Below are positions 6,193 to 6,559 of a DNA stretch of 6,559 bases, piece after piece. Numbering within the stretch: the stretch's first letter is position 1; each line of letters opens with the position of its first letter. The position numbers were made by a program, and so were the translations under genes. This DNA is from Alphaproteobacteria bacterium (GTDB taxonomy: Bacteria > Pseudomonadota > Alphaproteobacteria > ATCC43930 > CGMCC-115725), in contig JASHUX010000297.1 of NCBI GenBank assembly GCA_030039775.1, positions 1 through 6,559 on the forward strand, read 5' to 3'. The notes under the pieces were generated by a model. The model had not been told where the DNA came from, ran no database searches, and saw only the letters and a program-made list of their open reading frames with translations.

Positions 6193-6559
6193 ATGGACAA
6201 GACTTTACTGGATCGCGTACTGCGCCGAACGCGTGAGCAACGGCAACGGCGCGAATACGAGCGCCTTCAGGCTCAATACAGGGCATGGGCTGACCCGCGC
6301 CGCATCGACATCGATTGGAGCCAAACCAACTTCAACCGGATCGCGGTGGTCAATCTCCTGCTCGCCCACCAACCGGATGCCCGCTATCTCGAAATCGGCT
6401 GCGACCGGAACGAACTATTCGACGCCGTGATCGCCAAGCATAAGACCGGGGTCGATCCAGCCCGCGGCGGCACTCATCGCCTGACCAGCGACGAATTTTT
6501 TCGCCAGAACGACGGCGCCCGCTATGACGTCGCCTTTATCGACGGGTTGCATGTTTACG
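6193..6559 (+). CDS. Class I SAM-dependent methyltransferase, 3' end missing
   Basis: A new open frame from ATG at 6193 that is still open at the right edge (122 codons visible). No other start codon lies in frame just upstream, and no strong Shine-Dalgarno is seen. An Arg/Gln-rich, probably helical N-terminus (residues 8-31) is followed by NRIAVVNLLL, then YLEIGCDRNELFD (65-77) as SAM-binding motif I, GVDPARGG (86-93) with the acidic residue after strand 2, LTSDEFF (97-103) and YDVAFIDGLHVY (111-122). The EIG, GVDP and FIDGxHxY signatures fit the Methyltransf_24-like group, which is common in glycan and O-antigen clusters. The methylated substrate cannot be told from sequence. It is transcribed away from the RgpF pair across a 122-base gap, so a shared regulatory region is possible. 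The rest of the catalytic domain lies beyond the window. Confidence 0.82.
   Translation, partial: MDKTLLDRVLRRTREQRQRREYERLQAQYRAWADPRRIDIDWSQTNFNRIAVVNLLLAHQPDARYLEIGCDRNELFDAVIAKHKTGVDPARGGTHRLTSDEFFRQNDGARYDVAFIDGLHVY

Overview
The window looks like chromosome of a GC-rich alphaproteobacterium, probably of the Hyphomicrobiales (Rhizobiales). The main reason is the left-hand gene, a long B12-dependent ribonucleotide reductase of the type found in alphaproteobacteria. G/C-rich third codon positions and long open antisense frames agree with this. Taxonomy is inferred from protein character and composition only.

Layout. (1) 1-3425, plus strand: nrdJ, cut at its 5' end by the window edge. It is followed by a textbook intrinsic terminator at 3485-3514. 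(2) 3426-3945: a 520-bp intergenic stretch that appears non-coding. It holds the terminator, a second strong hairpin (3554-3587), two copies of a ~22-bp imperfect direct repeat, and an A+T-rich palindromic patch (about 3766-3799). (3) 3946-4191, plus: a small predicted lipoprotein of unknown function. (4) 4210-5130 and 5138-6070, both minus: two adjacent paralogous genes of the RgpF (rhamnan synthesis protein F) family, convergent with the lipoprotein gene. (5) 6071-6192: a divergent intergenic region with a GC-rich hairpin and an overlapping palindrome. (6) 6193-6559, plus: the first 122 codons of a class I SAM-dependent methyltransferase, which runs off the right edge.

How it fits together. 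nrdJ is a housekeeping gene for deoxyribonucleotide synthesis and is insulated by its terminator. The right half looks like the edge of a surface-glycan locus: two RgpF-type proteins, probably co-transcribed and translationally coupled, next to a methyltransferase of a kind often found in polysaccharide clusters. Their joint role in decorating a rhamnose-containing or other surface polysaccharide is inference from family and context.

I found no CRISPR array, tRNA, rRNA, transposase or clearly novel system. The points most worth a second look are the tandem RgpF pair with a 35-bp identical DNA run, the repeat and hairpin arrangement after nrdJ, an unusual residue in a presumed phosphate-binding loop of NrdJ, and the unassigned small lipoprotein.
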